This document shows positions 1 to 5,610 of a stretch of 8,011 nucleotides of DNA, in pieces. The DNA is from Nitrospirales bacterium (GTDB lineage Bacteria; Nitrospirota; Nitrospiria; Nitrospirales; UBA8639), in contig JACDDF010000077.1 in assembly GCA_013817135.1 (NCBI GenBank), forward strand, positions 1 to 8,011, written 5' to 3'. Below the pieces are notes generated by a model. It ran no database searches, was not told the DNA's origin, and saw only the letters and a program-made list of their open reading frames with translations. The position numbers were made by a program, and so were the translations under genes. How positions within the stretch are numbered: position 1 is the stretch's first letter; each line of letters starts with the position of its first letter.

Positions 1-189
1 CATGTAAAGAAAAAAATCAGGTTTCTACCTTTACGACCGTGCCAAAAAACCTACACCACTTTATGTTGGGGCATAAAAAAAACTTCATACAATGCCTAAA
101 ACAGTGGCAATCTGCTCATTTCCTTTCCAATACATAGCAAATCACGCGATTCACGACAGTATTCACCAGGTTATGCACAAAATTTGGGG

Positions 190-354
190 ATGAGTTTTTT
201 TGGCCATGGTCTGCATTTTGACGACCCCAAAAATCAAAGCTTTTTATGTGCTGGCTGCCATTCGCGAGGAGCCAACGGGATGATGGTGCCCATCTGCGAA
301 AAGAGGTATAAAAACTTGGATATTACCTCTCAGACAGTGCCTGATGAAGAATAA
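190..354 (+). pseudogene. Short haem-c (CxxCH) ORF, probable cytochrome c remnant
   Basis: The frame is open from about 100 to the TAA at 352-354; the first ATG is at 190, giving 54 codons. Bases 247-261 encode C-A-G-C-H, the covalent haem c attachment motif, followed by S-R-G-A-N-G and a proline seven codons later (M-M-V-P at 280-291). Class I cytochromes c commonly show this layout (CAxCH, then G-x-N/x-G, then a proline-containing loop). No signal peptide precedes it, the ATG has only a GGGG directly abutting it, and the frame stops about 31 codons after the motif without an identifiable methionine-ligand helix. I therefore read it as a 5'- and 3'-truncated gene fragment rather than a working cytochrome. 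A chance CxxCH in noncoding DNA is the alternative; the following G-x-N-G and proline argue against it. Confidence 0.4.
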
Positions 355-422
355 GCATGTTGAGTTTTGAAAATGGAAGGTCATCCGCTGTCCATTCCGA
401 CAAATCAGGATCTCTCTTCCTT

Positions 423-502
423 GTCATTCCCGACAGCTTTAATCGGGAATCTATCTTGGTTTTTTTTCGGATGGATCCCCGCTACCAACCTGCGGGGATG
501 AC
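423..502. repeat. Palindromic intergenic repeat (GTCATTCCC...GGGGATGAC type)
   Basis: The ends GTCATTCCC (423-431) and GGGGATGAC (494-502) are inverted copies with one mismatch. Two perfect internal hairpins are nested inside: ATTCCCGA (426-433) with TCGGGAAT (443-450), and ATCCCCGC (475-482) with GCGGGGAT (492-499). A T-rich stretch (459-467) lies between them. Elements with this GTCATTCCC-GGGAAT-ATCCCC-GGGGATGAC architecture are scattered between genes in many bacterial genomes, so this is probably a non-autonomous REP/MITE-like copy. It encodes nothing. Confidence 0.7.
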
Positions 503-591
503 GCCTGGTGTGTTTTCCGTTTAGACCACATTCTCAATTTTATCTGACAGTGTCCGTCAACTGGTGTCCTAGTTTTTACACATGGTATCTC

Positions 592-619
592 TTGTCACAA
601 CGCACCGCATTGGTAGAAT
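592..619 (+). promoter_or_regulatory. Candidate sigma-70 promoter of the symporter gene
   Basis: TTGTCA (592-597) and TAGAAT (614-619) are separated by 16 bp, and TGG immediately before the hexamer makes an extended -10. The predicted transcription start is near 626, which would give a leader of about 177 nt before the symporter ATG. The assignment rests on consensus matching only. Confidence 0.45.
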
Positions 620-625
620 GAGCCG

Positions 626-802
626 TGCCTCGCAATTATTCCTCTGTCCCTTTCTTGCTTGTCCGACGCACAGTGTTTCACCGTGCGTTTCCATCACACA
701 ATTCCGCCGCATATGGCGTGCCAGACAGGGGCATGCCATTGTTGATGAGAATTCCGCCGAGCGTTCATCACAAACCTATCTGCTGTTGGGGAGGCATGCA
801 CC
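626..802 (+). promoter_or_regulatory. Structured 5' leader of the symporter gene
   Basis: No convincing coding frame is present. Three foldable elements are visible. At 666-688, ACGCAC/GTGCGT and GTG/CAC pair around a TTT loop with one internal mismatch. At 743-770, TGATGA pairs with TCATCA. At 790-811, GGAG and GCAT pair with ATGC and CTCC, so the Shine-Dalgarno (GGGGAGG, 788-794) and the AUG at 803 both fall inside the stem. AGCS genes in some bacteria are controlled by glycine riboswitches, but I could not find the conserved glycine-aptamer motifs here, so the leader is left unassigned. Confidence 0.35.
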
Positions 803-2173
803 ATGCACTCCTTTGAATCCTTTATATCGACCGTAGCCGGTTGGGTTTGGGGTCCGCCAATGTTGATGCTGTTGGTCGGCACCGGGTTGTATTTGACCAT
901 TCTGCTGAAAGGCCTTCAGTTCCGTGTCCTGCCGCATGCGCTGAAGTTAGTGTTTCTCAAAGAACAGAGTGCCAATGGCGACATCAGCCATTTTGCCGCG
1001 CTCATGACAGCCTTATCAGCCACGGTGGGCATCGGGAATATTGTCGGCGTGGCAGCCGCGATCACGCTCGGGGGGCCCGGAGCCGTCTTTTGGATGTGGA
1101 TGACCGGCCTGGTGGGCATGGCCACCAAATATGGCGAAGCGGTGCTGGCGGTGAAATACCGTGAGAAGGGGGAATACGGAATGCGTGGCGGGCCAATGTA
1201 TTATCTGGCCAAGGGTGCCGGGCTGCCGTGGTTAGGCTGGCTCTTTGCCTTGTTCACGGCCTGTGCCGCGTTTGGCATCGGCAATATGACGCAGGCCAAT
1301 GCCGTGGCCGGCATTGTTGAGTCGACCTTTCAGATCCCACCCTGGATCACCGGCGTCGTATTGATGGGCATGACCGGCCTTGTGATATTAGGCGGCATCA
1401 CATCCATTGGCCGGTTTACCTCCGTGTTGGTGCCATTCATGATTTTGGGGTATGTGACATCAGCCTTGGTCGTCCTGGCTCTGCATGTGACGGAGATCCC
1501 GCAGGCCTTGGCCAGTATCGTCTACCACGCGTGGAACCCGATTGCGGCAGGAGGCGGATTTGCCGGCGCCACGATGGCTGCCGCCATGCGATATGGGTTG
1601 GCGAGAGGAGTGTTTTCGAATGAATCGGGCCTGGGGTCCGCGCCCATTGCCGCAGCCGCCGCACGGACGGACGATCCGGTCAGGCAGGCACTGGTCAGCA
1701 TGACCCAGACCTTCATCGATACCCTGGTCGTCTGCAGTATGACGGCGTTGGTCATCCTGACCGCAACTTCATGGACACAAGGTATCGATGCGGCTCAACT
1801 CACCAGCGCCAGCTTCGGGGAAACCCTCGGCCACACGGGAGAACTCATTGTCACGCTCTCCATCACCCTGTTTGCCTATTCGACCTTGATCGGCTGGAAT
1901 TACTATGGCGAGAAAGCCATCGAGTATTTAATGGGACCCAAGGCGATCGTGTATTACCGCGTGATCTTTGTTGCGGTGGTCCTGCTCGGCGCCACATCCA
2001 GGTTGGAATTGGTTTGGAATGTGTCCGATGTCATGAACGGCCTGATGGCCATTCCGAATCTCATCGGGTTACTGCTCTTGGCAAAGGTTATTAAAAAGGA
2101 AACGGTCCGCTATTTTAACGCCCAAAAGATAGCCGCAGGTTCCTCGCGGTCTCCTGCTCCCCCTCCTGTGTAA
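803..2173 (+). CDS. Sodium:alanine/glycine symporter, AGCS family
   Basis: A 456-residue polytopic inner-membrane transporter, full length for the alanine or glycine:cation symporter family (AGCS, TC 2.A.25), which couples uptake of small neutral amino acids to Na+ (or H+). Diagnostic blocks are present in order: G-I-G-N-I-V-G-V-A at 76-84 followed by [11 protein letters not shown] at 89-99; K-Y-G-E at 109-112; M-R-G-G-P-M-Y-Y at 127-134; [13 protein letters not shown] at 268-280; G-W-N-Y-Y-G-E at 364-370; and N-G-L-M-A-I-P-N-L at 412-420. Hydrophobic segments run through to about residue 430, and the tail ends in a short proline-rich stretch. The ATG is supported by GGGGAGG eight bases upstream. 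It is transcribed away from the repeat-bearing upstream region and converges on the minus-strand genes. Family is certain; the exact substrate is not. Confidence 0.96.
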   Translation: MHSFESFISTVAGWVWGPPMLMLLVGTGLYLTILLKGLQFRVLPHALKLVFLKEQSANGDISHFAALMTALSATVGIGNIVGVAAAITLGGPGAVFWMWMTGLVGMATKYGEAVLAVKYREKGEYGMRGGPMYYLAKGAGLPWLGWLFALFTACAAFGIGNMTQANAVAGIVESTFQIPPWITGVVLMGMTGLVILGGITSIGRFTSVLVPFMILGYVTSALVVLALHVTEIPQALASIVYHAWNPIAAGGGFAGATMAAAMRYGLARGVFSNESGLGSAPIAAAAARTDDPVRQALVSMTQTFIDTLVVCSMTALVILTATSWTQGIDAAQLTSASFGETLGHTGELIVTLSITLFAYSTLIGWNYYGEKAIEYLMGPKAIVYYRVIFVAVVLLGATSRLELVWNVSDVMNGLMAIPNLIGLLLLAKVIKKETVRYFNAQKIAAGSSRSPAPPPV

Positions 2174-2206
2174 CGGGGAGAAGGGGACACTGAACACCCT
2201 CATCAA

Positions 2207-2221
2207 GCCGGCTAAGCCGGC
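2207..2221 (+). terminator. GC-only hairpin after the symporter gene
   Basis: GCCGGC-TAA-GCCGGC can form a perfect 6-bp stem 33 bases past the symporter stop, between two convergent genes. It lacks a downstream T-tract, so it is not a canonical intrinsic terminator; it may be a pause or 3'-end-protecting structure. Confidence 0.25.
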
Positions 2222-2334
2222 AGATCAACAATCCGGGTGCAAATCATTCCCCGCCACCGACCCTTCCGAATTTTTTCTGTACTGTTAAGAATTGGCACCT
2301 GTATTCACCACATGATGCCAGGTTAGATCGGGCA

Positions 2335-2577
2335 TCAGGAGTGGACGAACCATTGCCCCAGTTTCAATAAAGCGTAGGGTGCCAGATAAAAAAATAACAC
2401 GGAAATCACGACCCCTGATATGGCCCCGGACAATCCGCTCATGAACACCCCGATCAAGGGAAGCAAAAACACGATAAGAATCATGGCGAGAGCAATACGT
2501 TTGTGGTGTTCGTAGAATGCCTGGCGCCGATCACTTTTCAGCGATTCGGTAAAGGAAAGATCAGGAGAGGGAGACAT
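2335..2577 (-). CDS. Small two-helix membrane protein, function unknown
   Basis: Eighty residues from the ATG at 2577. A hydrophilic N-terminus rich in charged residues (about 1-26, including H-H-K-R) is followed by two hydrophobic segments: about 27-44 (A-L-A-M-I-L-I-V-F-L-L-P-L-I-G-V-F) and about 50-70 (G-A-I-S-G-V-V-I-S-V-L-F-F-Y-L-A-P-Y). A hairpin integral membrane protein is likely. The frame stays open upstream to 2745, but those extra 56 residues look unstructured, overlap the preceding gene and have no Shine-Dalgarno, so I chose the internal ATG. That ATG also lacks a Shine-Dalgarno; a TATACT hexamer six bases before it would suit a leaderless message. I do not recognise a named family. 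Confidence 0.65.
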   Translation of the reverse strand: MSPSPDLSFTESLKSDRRQAFYEHHKRIALAMILIVFLLPLIGVFMSGLSGAISGVVISVLFFYLAPYALLKLGQWFVHS

Positions 2578-2583
2578 GGGAGG

Positions 2584-2589
2584 AGTATA
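2584..2589 (-). promoter_or_regulatory. Candidate -10 element for a leaderless transcript
   Basis: On the minus strand TATACT ends six bases before the ATG at 2577, so a start site at the usual +7 distance would coincide with the start codon. No clear -35 hexamer sits 17 bp upstream. This would explain the absence of a Shine-Dalgarno. Confidence 0.25.
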
Positions 2590-2729
2590 CCCGAAACGTG
2601 TCCAATGTGGTGAGTTTCCTTCGCCTTGGATCCTGACAAATTTCCGCCTCTCCGTGTAGCCGGACAGAGATATGCCTGAAAGCTCGACTTGGCCCAGGGA
2701 CTGCCTCGTCAGATCAGTTGCGACCATAC

Positions 2730-3113
2730 TTACCGCTTGTCCCATGGAGCTTGATTCAGTGGTAGGAAGGGCGTGGCGGGATTGTAGCTGTTGGCGGGGT
2801 TCAGCGGATTATCCGGATTGTATTGGTTGGCGGGGTTGAATGGATTATTGGGAGCATAGCGATTCGCCGGATTGACAGGATTTCCGGGATCGAACTGGTT
2901 TGAAGGATTAAAGGGATTGTCGGGAGCATAGGCTTGTGCAGGATTCAGTGGGTTGTCCGGCGCGTATCGATTGGCCGGGTTGAAGATGTTGTAGTTGCGC
3001 TCATATTTCTCGTCAAAACCCCTTTCGGCCCAAGCCATTCCAAATGAGAGGAGCACCATCGCCAGGATGAGAAGAGAATGAGACTTCAGTGCTGGAAAAC
3101 CGGCAACGCGCAT
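2730..3113 (-). CDS. Exported protein with six 12-residue N/P-rich tandem repeats
   Basis: Counted from the ATG at 3113 (127 residues). Residues 1-29 form a Sec signal peptide: basic start (M-R-V), hydrophobic core L-L-I-L-A-M-V-L-L-S-F-G-M, and a likely signal peptidase I site after A-W-A. Residues 45-116 are six contiguous copies of a 12-residue unit, N-P-A-N-x-Y-x-P-D-N-P-(L/F/V), with no length variation. There are no cysteines. The composition suggests an extended or turn-rich, low-complexity envelope protein; no enzymatic motif is visible. A GTG at 3128 would add five residues, but it has no Shine-Dalgarno and the added residues do not improve the signal peptide. It lies between two other minus-strand envelope genes and ends 152 bases before the ATG of the next. 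Function unknown. Confidence 0.75.
   Translation of the reverse strand: MRVAGFPALKSHSLLILAMVLLSFGMAWAERGFDEKYERNYNIFNPANRYAPDNPLNPAQAYAPDNPFNPSNQFDPGNPVNPANRYAPNNPFNPANQYNPDNPLNPANSYNPATPFLPLNQAPWDKR
2766..2981 (-). repeat. Six 36-bp in-frame tandem repeats
   Basis: These encode the six 12-residue units of the exported repeat protein. All are exactly 36 bp. Conserved positions are N-P at 1-2, an aromatic residue at 6, P at 8 and N/T-P at 10-11. Synonymous differences between copies are common, so the array is not a recent amplification even though the peptide is well conserved. Confidence 0.85.
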
Positions 3114-3208
3114 AAATCCATTTTCCACAATTGGAGAGAAGGACGGATCTATCTACATTTCCTCCCCGCAGTTCACAGAATCTACCAGGGGTAACTATTC
3201 GCAGTCAG

Positions 3209-3859
3209 TTACTTCTCTGCGACGGCCTTACAGCGAAGGCGCATGCCGGCAAAACCGCCATCCCCCCAGGTGGTTTCGATGCCAATGGCAATTTGGTTGC
3301 TGGGGCAGGAAACCTTATTGTGCCAGCGTTCACAGTTCGGGCGCCTGAATTTCTCGCTGAGGCTAGCTTCGTAGAGGGTGCCATTGGGGCCTACCCGCAC
3401 GGCCCAGATCTCGGCGCCTTTAATCTTGTCGTCTTTCTTTTTCTTATCGGTGGTGCAGACCTGGATGGCCTGGACCACATGATCGGCCTTGTCGAATCTG
3501 ATCGTCTGTTTGTCATGAACGATTTTATCCGTGCAAGGGGATCTGGTGATATTGTTCGACGTGGTTTCTGCGGTATGGCGACCATTTAAGCTTGTGCGCA
3601 GCGTACCGATATAACACGCTTCGTCGCTCCGTTCATAAAATACCAGGCCGCCGAGTGCCCACTGATCTTCGGACGTCGTGCCGTAGGGATCGGGTACGAT
3701 GTTTTTGACATCAAGCGTGCTTTTTCCGCCGGGAGCCGATCCCGACAACTCACTCGTACTGACTGAGCCAATGACTTTTGCCTCGGCCCACGCATGTCCC
3801 GGGGCCAAGCCGGCAAAAAGAATTGCCATGATCACTTCAGCTCTAACCCAATGTCTCAT
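3209..3859 (-). CDS. Secreted six-cysteine protein, function unknown
   Basis: A 216-residue protein with a Sec signal peptide (M-R-H-W-V-R, hydrophobic core to about 20, likely cleavage after A-W-A at 25). The mature part has six cysteines (82, 109, 135, 176, 185, 210), enough for three disulfides in the periplasm or outside the cell. Three stretches look alike in pattern: W-A-L-G-G-L-V-F-Y-E (67-76), I-K-G-A-E-I-W-A-V-R-V-G (146-157) and G-G-F-A-G-M-R-L-R-C (201-210). This suggests a repeated beta-rich, possibly lectin-like fold, but I cannot name a family. A lysine-rich loop (D-K-K-K-K-D-D-K, 138-145) interrupts the middle. The ATG is supported by AAGGAG six bases upstream on the minus strand. 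It is divergent from the operon starting at 4192. Confidence 0.8.
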   Translation of the reverse strand: MRHWVRAEVIMAILFAGLAPGHAWAEAKVIGSVSTSELSGSAPGGKSTLDVKNIVPDPYGTTSEDQWALGGLVFYERSDEACYIGTLRTSLNGRHTAETTSNNITRSPCTDKIVHDKQTIRFDKADHVVQAIQVCTTDKKKKDDKIKGAEIWAVRVGPNGTLYEASLSEKFRRPNCERWHNKVSCPSNQIAIGIETTWGDGGFAGMRLRCKAVAEK

Positions 3860-3886
3860 CGCCGCTCCTTGTTTAGGATGGACAGT

Positions 3887-3915
3887 ATGATAGTCCGGGT
3901 GACCGGAATACCGAA
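3887..3915 (-). promoter_or_regulatory. Candidate promoter of the six-cysteine protein gene
   Basis: On the minus strand TTCGGT (3915-3910) and TATCAT (3892-3887) are 17 bp apart, placing the start site near 3880, about 20 bases before the ATG. The spacer holds a perfect inverted repeat TCCGG-N4-CCGGA (3894-3907), which could be an operator, although short repeats of this kind also arise by chance. Confidence 0.35.
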
Positions 3916-3963
3916 AAAAGAATAACCCACGCCCTCAGCAGAATCAATTGTTAGCCATCATGC

Positions 3964-3984
3964 GATTGGCCGGATTCGCCAATC
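3964..3984. repeat. 7-bp inverted repeat in the divergent intergenic region
   Basis: GATTGGC (3964-3970) and GCCAATC (3978-3984) are perfect inverted copies around a 7-base spacer. The symmetry and 14-bp centre-to-centre spacing would suit a dimeric DNA-binding protein. It lies about 105 bp from one start codon and 208 bp from the other, in a 332-bp region that otherwise contains only the two candidate promoters, the FNR-type box and a second hairpin. Confidence 0.3.
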
Positions 3985-4050
3985 CTGATGCGCGTTGAAC
4001 AAAAGCTAACACCCCAACCCCTTTTTATACATTGGTCGGATTACGTTCTC

Positions 4051-4064
4051 CTGATATAGATCAA
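4051..4064 (+). promoter_or_regulatory. FNR/CRP-family box
   Basis: CTGAT-ATAG-ATCAA matches the FNR consensus TTGAT-N4-ATCAA at nine of ten fixed positions. Its centre (4057.5) is 41.5 bases before the start site predicted from TATAAG at 4087-4092, the position used by class II activated promoters. The first downstream gene group includes a hemerythrin and a flavin disulfide reductase, which fits oxygen or redox control. A CRP-like regulator of related specificity is the main alternative. Confidence 0.5.
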
Positions 4065-4086
4065 TGAACGTGTAGAAATTTTTATG

Positions 4087-4105
4087 TATAAGCAGCCTTT
4101 ATAAT
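4087..4105 (+). promoter_or_regulatory. -10 elements of the redox gene cluster
   Basis: Two overlapping choices are visible: TATAAG at 4087-4092 (start near 4099) and a perfect TATAAT at 4100-4105 (start near 4112). Neither has a good -35 hexamer, as expected of an activator-dependent promoter. The first gives exactly -41.5 spacing to the FNR-type box. Confidence 0.45.
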
Positions 4106-4154
4106 AAAGATGATGGTTCGAAGGGGTTACCATGCCGACGGAGAAGGGGCTGGA

Positions 4155-4180
4155 TTTTCTCCTTTAGTAAAAGGAGGAAA
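4155..4180 (+). promoter_or_regulatory. Hairpin covering an AGGAGG Shine-Dalgarno
   Basis: TTTTCTCCTTT (4155-4165) pairs with AAAGGAGGAAA (4170-4180) over 11 positions, ten Watson-Crick and one G-U, around the loop AGTA. The right arm holds the AGGAGG that precedes the ATG at 4192. Palindromes of the form CTCCTTTAGTAAAGGAG also occur as dispersed repeats in many bacterial genomes, so it may be a repeat copy rather than a dedicated switch. Confidence 0.45.
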
Positions 4181-4191
4181 GGGAAAAAAGG

Positions 4192-4590
4192 ATGCAGACG
4201 ATGAATGGTCGCGGGAAGCCAGCGGATCTCAAAGGAGTGAGCGCCTATGCGAAAAGGGGACAAATGACTCTTGCCATCATGGGGCTGGTGTTGCTCCTTG
4301 GACTGCCAGGTTCTCTTAGTTTTGGGAGCAATGGTACGACTGATACAGAAGCGTCTCGTAAGGTGGAGTCGGCGATGGACCTGGAAATGGCGGAACTGGT
4401 CAAGCTGTATCGTCTGTGCCTTCAGAAACATGAAGATGAACCCATGAAAGCCAAAGAGAACTGCGGCCTGTATAAGGATGCCATTCGCGAATTTTCCCCG
4501 ACGAATCTCAGGTCGATAGTCGGAGAACTCCTGGATGGCCTGAGGGATAATTGTGAAAAGGCAGACAATCGGCGGGACAAAGAGTCGTAG
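4192..4590 (+). CDS. Small exported helical protein, function unknown
   Basis: From the ATG at 4192 the product has 132 residues: a basic N-terminus (K-G-V-S-A-Y-A-K-R, 14-22), a hydrophobic signal or anchor segment T-L-A-I-M-G-L-V-L-L-L-G-L-P-G (26-40), then a charged, largely helical domain with three cysteines (76, 91, 121). Residues 61-104 alternate hydrophobic and charged positions as in a helical hairpin, and C76 and C91 could pair in the periplasm. Start choice is uncertain. An ATG at 4201 has AAGGA at 8 nt. The ATG at 4264 (108 residues) has a GGGG-containing site close by but yields a signal peptide without basic residues. I chose 4192 because the basic stretch then precedes the hydrophobic core. 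It is the first gene of a same-direction group, 80 nt before the PepSY gene. No family recognised. Confidence 0.65.
   Translation: MQTMNGRGKPADLKGVSAYAKRGQMTLAIMGLVLLLGLPGSLSFGSNGTTDTEASRKVESAMDLEMAELVKLYRLCLQKHEDEPMKAKENCGLYKDAIREFSPTNLRSIVGELLDGLRDNCEKADNRRDKES
4247..4267 (+). other. Six-codon mini-ORF overlapping an internal start
   Basis: ATG at 4247 follows a strong AAAGGAG (4231-4237) by nine bases, reads M-R-K-G-D-K and stops at TGA 4265-4267. That stop overlaps the in-frame ATG of the exported protein at 4264 as ATGA. It could couple translation into the 4264 start, or it could be the frameshifted true N-terminus, since M-R-K would give the missing basic n-region to the signal peptide that begins at 4264. 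Confidence 0.3.
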
Positions 4591-4670
4591 AGGTGTCCCG
4601 CGTCGAGCGAGAACAGGAAAGAAGAGAACAGGACAAACGCGAATCGTTTTTAATAAAGGAGGATATGGGT

Positions 4671-4955
4671 ATGAAAAAGACAATGATAGCGGTCGGGCTG
4701 GCAGGCCTTTTCACTGTGATGGGTGTTCCGGCATGGGCGCTATTCGAATCCGATAGAACGCTGAGTGAAGAAGCCACCGTCAGTATGGTCGATGCCATTA
4801 AAGCCGCCCAGAAGGTTCAACCCGGGAAACCGGTGGAAGTCAGTATGGGAAAAGATGATGACCGCGTCGTCTATAAAATTGAGATTGTCGACGCCGTCAC
4901 CACGCGCGATGTGTATGTGGACGCCAAGACCGGGAAAGTCAGCAAAGACAAATAG
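4671..4955 (+). CDS. Periplasmic PepSY-domain protein
   Basis: A 94-residue protein. M-K-K-T followed by the hydrophobic core M-I-A-V-G-L-A-G-L-F-T-V-M-G-V is a Sec signal peptide, with likely cleavage after A-W-A at 21-23. Residues about 33-92 match a single PepSY domain: an N-terminal helix (V-S-M-V-D-A-I-K-A-A-Q, 37-47), then strands with V-V-Y-K-I-E-I-V (67-74) and the terminal D-V-Y-V-D-A-K-T-G-K-V (80-90). PepSY domains are found as inhibitors or chaperone-like modules in secreted peptidases and alone as small periplasmic proteins. Here the domain stands alone, so a binding partner cannot be named. AAAGGAGG ends eight bases before this ATG; another ATG at 4665 is only two bases from it and unlikely. 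No -10/-35 pair is obvious in the 80-nt gap, so it is probably co-transcribed with the upstream gene. Confidence 0.9.
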   Translation: MKKTMIAVGLAGLFTVMGVPAWALFESDRTLSEEATVSMVDAIKAAQKVQPGKPVEVSMGKDDDRVVYKIEIVDAVTTRDVYVDAKTGKVSKDK

Positions 4956-5018
4956 CTCTGCCCCAGTCAAAAGCTATTGAAACCCTAAGCCAGGGAAATC
5001 AAGACCCTCATTGTCTTG
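4951..5018 (+). other. Two hairpins between the PepSY and hemerythrin genes
   Basis: AATAGCT (4951-4957, overlapping the PepSY stop) pairs perfectly with AGCTATT (4972-4978). CAAGAC (5000-5005) pairs with GTCTTG (5013-5018), followed by only a short, broken T-stretch. The second might act as a weak terminator or attenuator, reducing read-through into the hemerythrin gene; neither is a canonical intrinsic terminator. Confidence 0.3.
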
Positions 5019-5061
5019 TTTGAATTCATATTATTTCAATAAAAAAAGGGAGAAATTGTTC

Positions 5062-5580
5062 ATGGCTACAAAAAATCAGAAATCTCAGGCAGCACAAGTC
5101 ACCGACATGCTTCGAAAAGACCACAAAAAAGTCAAAGGGCTTTTTAAAAAATTTGAAAAAACTGATAATGCTCAGGAGAAGCAGGAGATCGTGAACACGG
5201 CATTGATGGAGCTTGAAATCCACGCAGAGTTGGAGGAAAAACTCATTTATCCGGCCATCCGCCCGGAAATGAATGATGAAGATCTGATGGATGAGGCGCT
5301 CGAAGAGCACCATGTTGTGCATGGCGTCATAGGGGAACTGAAAAAAATGAAGCCGGGTGACGAACGCTATGATGCAAAAGTAACGGTGCTCAGCGAACTC
5401 TGCAATCATCATATTAAAGAAGAAGAGGAAGAAATGCTGCCCAAGGCAGAAAAAAAGCGGGATATCGACTGGGATAGTCTTTACGAGCAGGTCATGAAAA
5501 GGAAAGACCAGCTCATGGAGAAGGCGGGGTTGTCTTCCAATGGCGCAAGCACGAATTCGAAAACGAAGAAAAAGAAATAG
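5062..5580 (+). CDS. Hemerythrin-like HHE domain protein
   Basis: A 172-residue cytoplasmic four-helix-bundle protein of the hemerythrin HHE family, which binds a non-haem di-iron centre and serves in O2 or NO sensing, storage or stress responses. The ligand pattern is visible: D-H at 20-21 in helix 1; H-x-x-x-E at 54-58 (H-A-E-L-E) in helix 2; E-E-H-H-V-V-H at 81-87 in helix 3; and N-H-H-I-K-E-E-E at 115-122 in helix 4, giving the H-x-x-x-E pair. The C-terminus (about 158-172) is a disordered tail ending in K-K-K-K, which is not part of the iron site. GGGAG ends nine bases before the ATG; in-frame sequence upstream to 5011 lacks a good start. It sits between the PepSY and DUF1499 genes, downstream of a candidate FNR-type promoter. 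Family certain, physiological role inferred. Confidence 0.93.
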   Translation: MATKNQKSQAAQVTDMLRKDHKKVKGLFKKFEKTDNAQEKQEIVNTALMELEIHAELEEKLIYPAIRPEMNDEDLMDEALEEHHVVHGVIGELKKMKPGDERYDAKVTVLSELCNHHIKEEEEEMLPKAEKKRDIDWDSLYEQVMKRKDQLMEKAGLSSNGASTNSKTKKKK

Positions 5581-5610
5581 GAAAAGCCACACACCCGTGC
5601 GATCCCCCGC

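Noticed and set aside
19..72. Short hairpins next to A-runs at the left edge
   Set aside because: Stems are 4-6 bp; the first is too weak and the second has its T-tract on the wrong side for a terminator in either direction.
206..283. 25-codon frame (start 206) with slight resemblance to a PadR-like helix
   Set aside because: It is out of frame with the much stronger CxxCH motif over the same bases and is too short to support a family call.
626..802. Glycine riboswitch in the symporter leader
   Set aside because: Tandem aptamer motifs typical of the glycine riboswitch are not seen; only generic hairpins are present.
582..836. 84-codon plus-strand frame ahead of the symporter
   Set aside because: It overlaps the symporter start in another frame, has no Shine-Dalgarno, and its composition (scattered Cys, Arg, Ser) resembles noncoding sequence; the candidate promoter lies inside it.
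2291..2308. TTGGCAC-like sequence suggesting a sigma-54 promoter
   Set aside because: The -12 element lacks the essential GC and no plus-strand gene lies downstream.
3131..3589. 152-codon plus-strand frame
   Set aside because: It is antisense to the secreted six-cysteine protein, which has a signal peptide, even cysteine pattern and a good Shine-Dalgarno.
4099..4683. 194-codon minus-strand frame
   Set aside because: Antisense to the exported helical protein; rich in Phe, Leu, His and Arg as expected from the complement of purine-rich coding DNA, with no motif.
5026..5592. 188-codon minus-strand frame
   Set aside because: Exact shadow of the hemerythrin gene; Phe/Leu runs are complements of the Glu/Lys codons.
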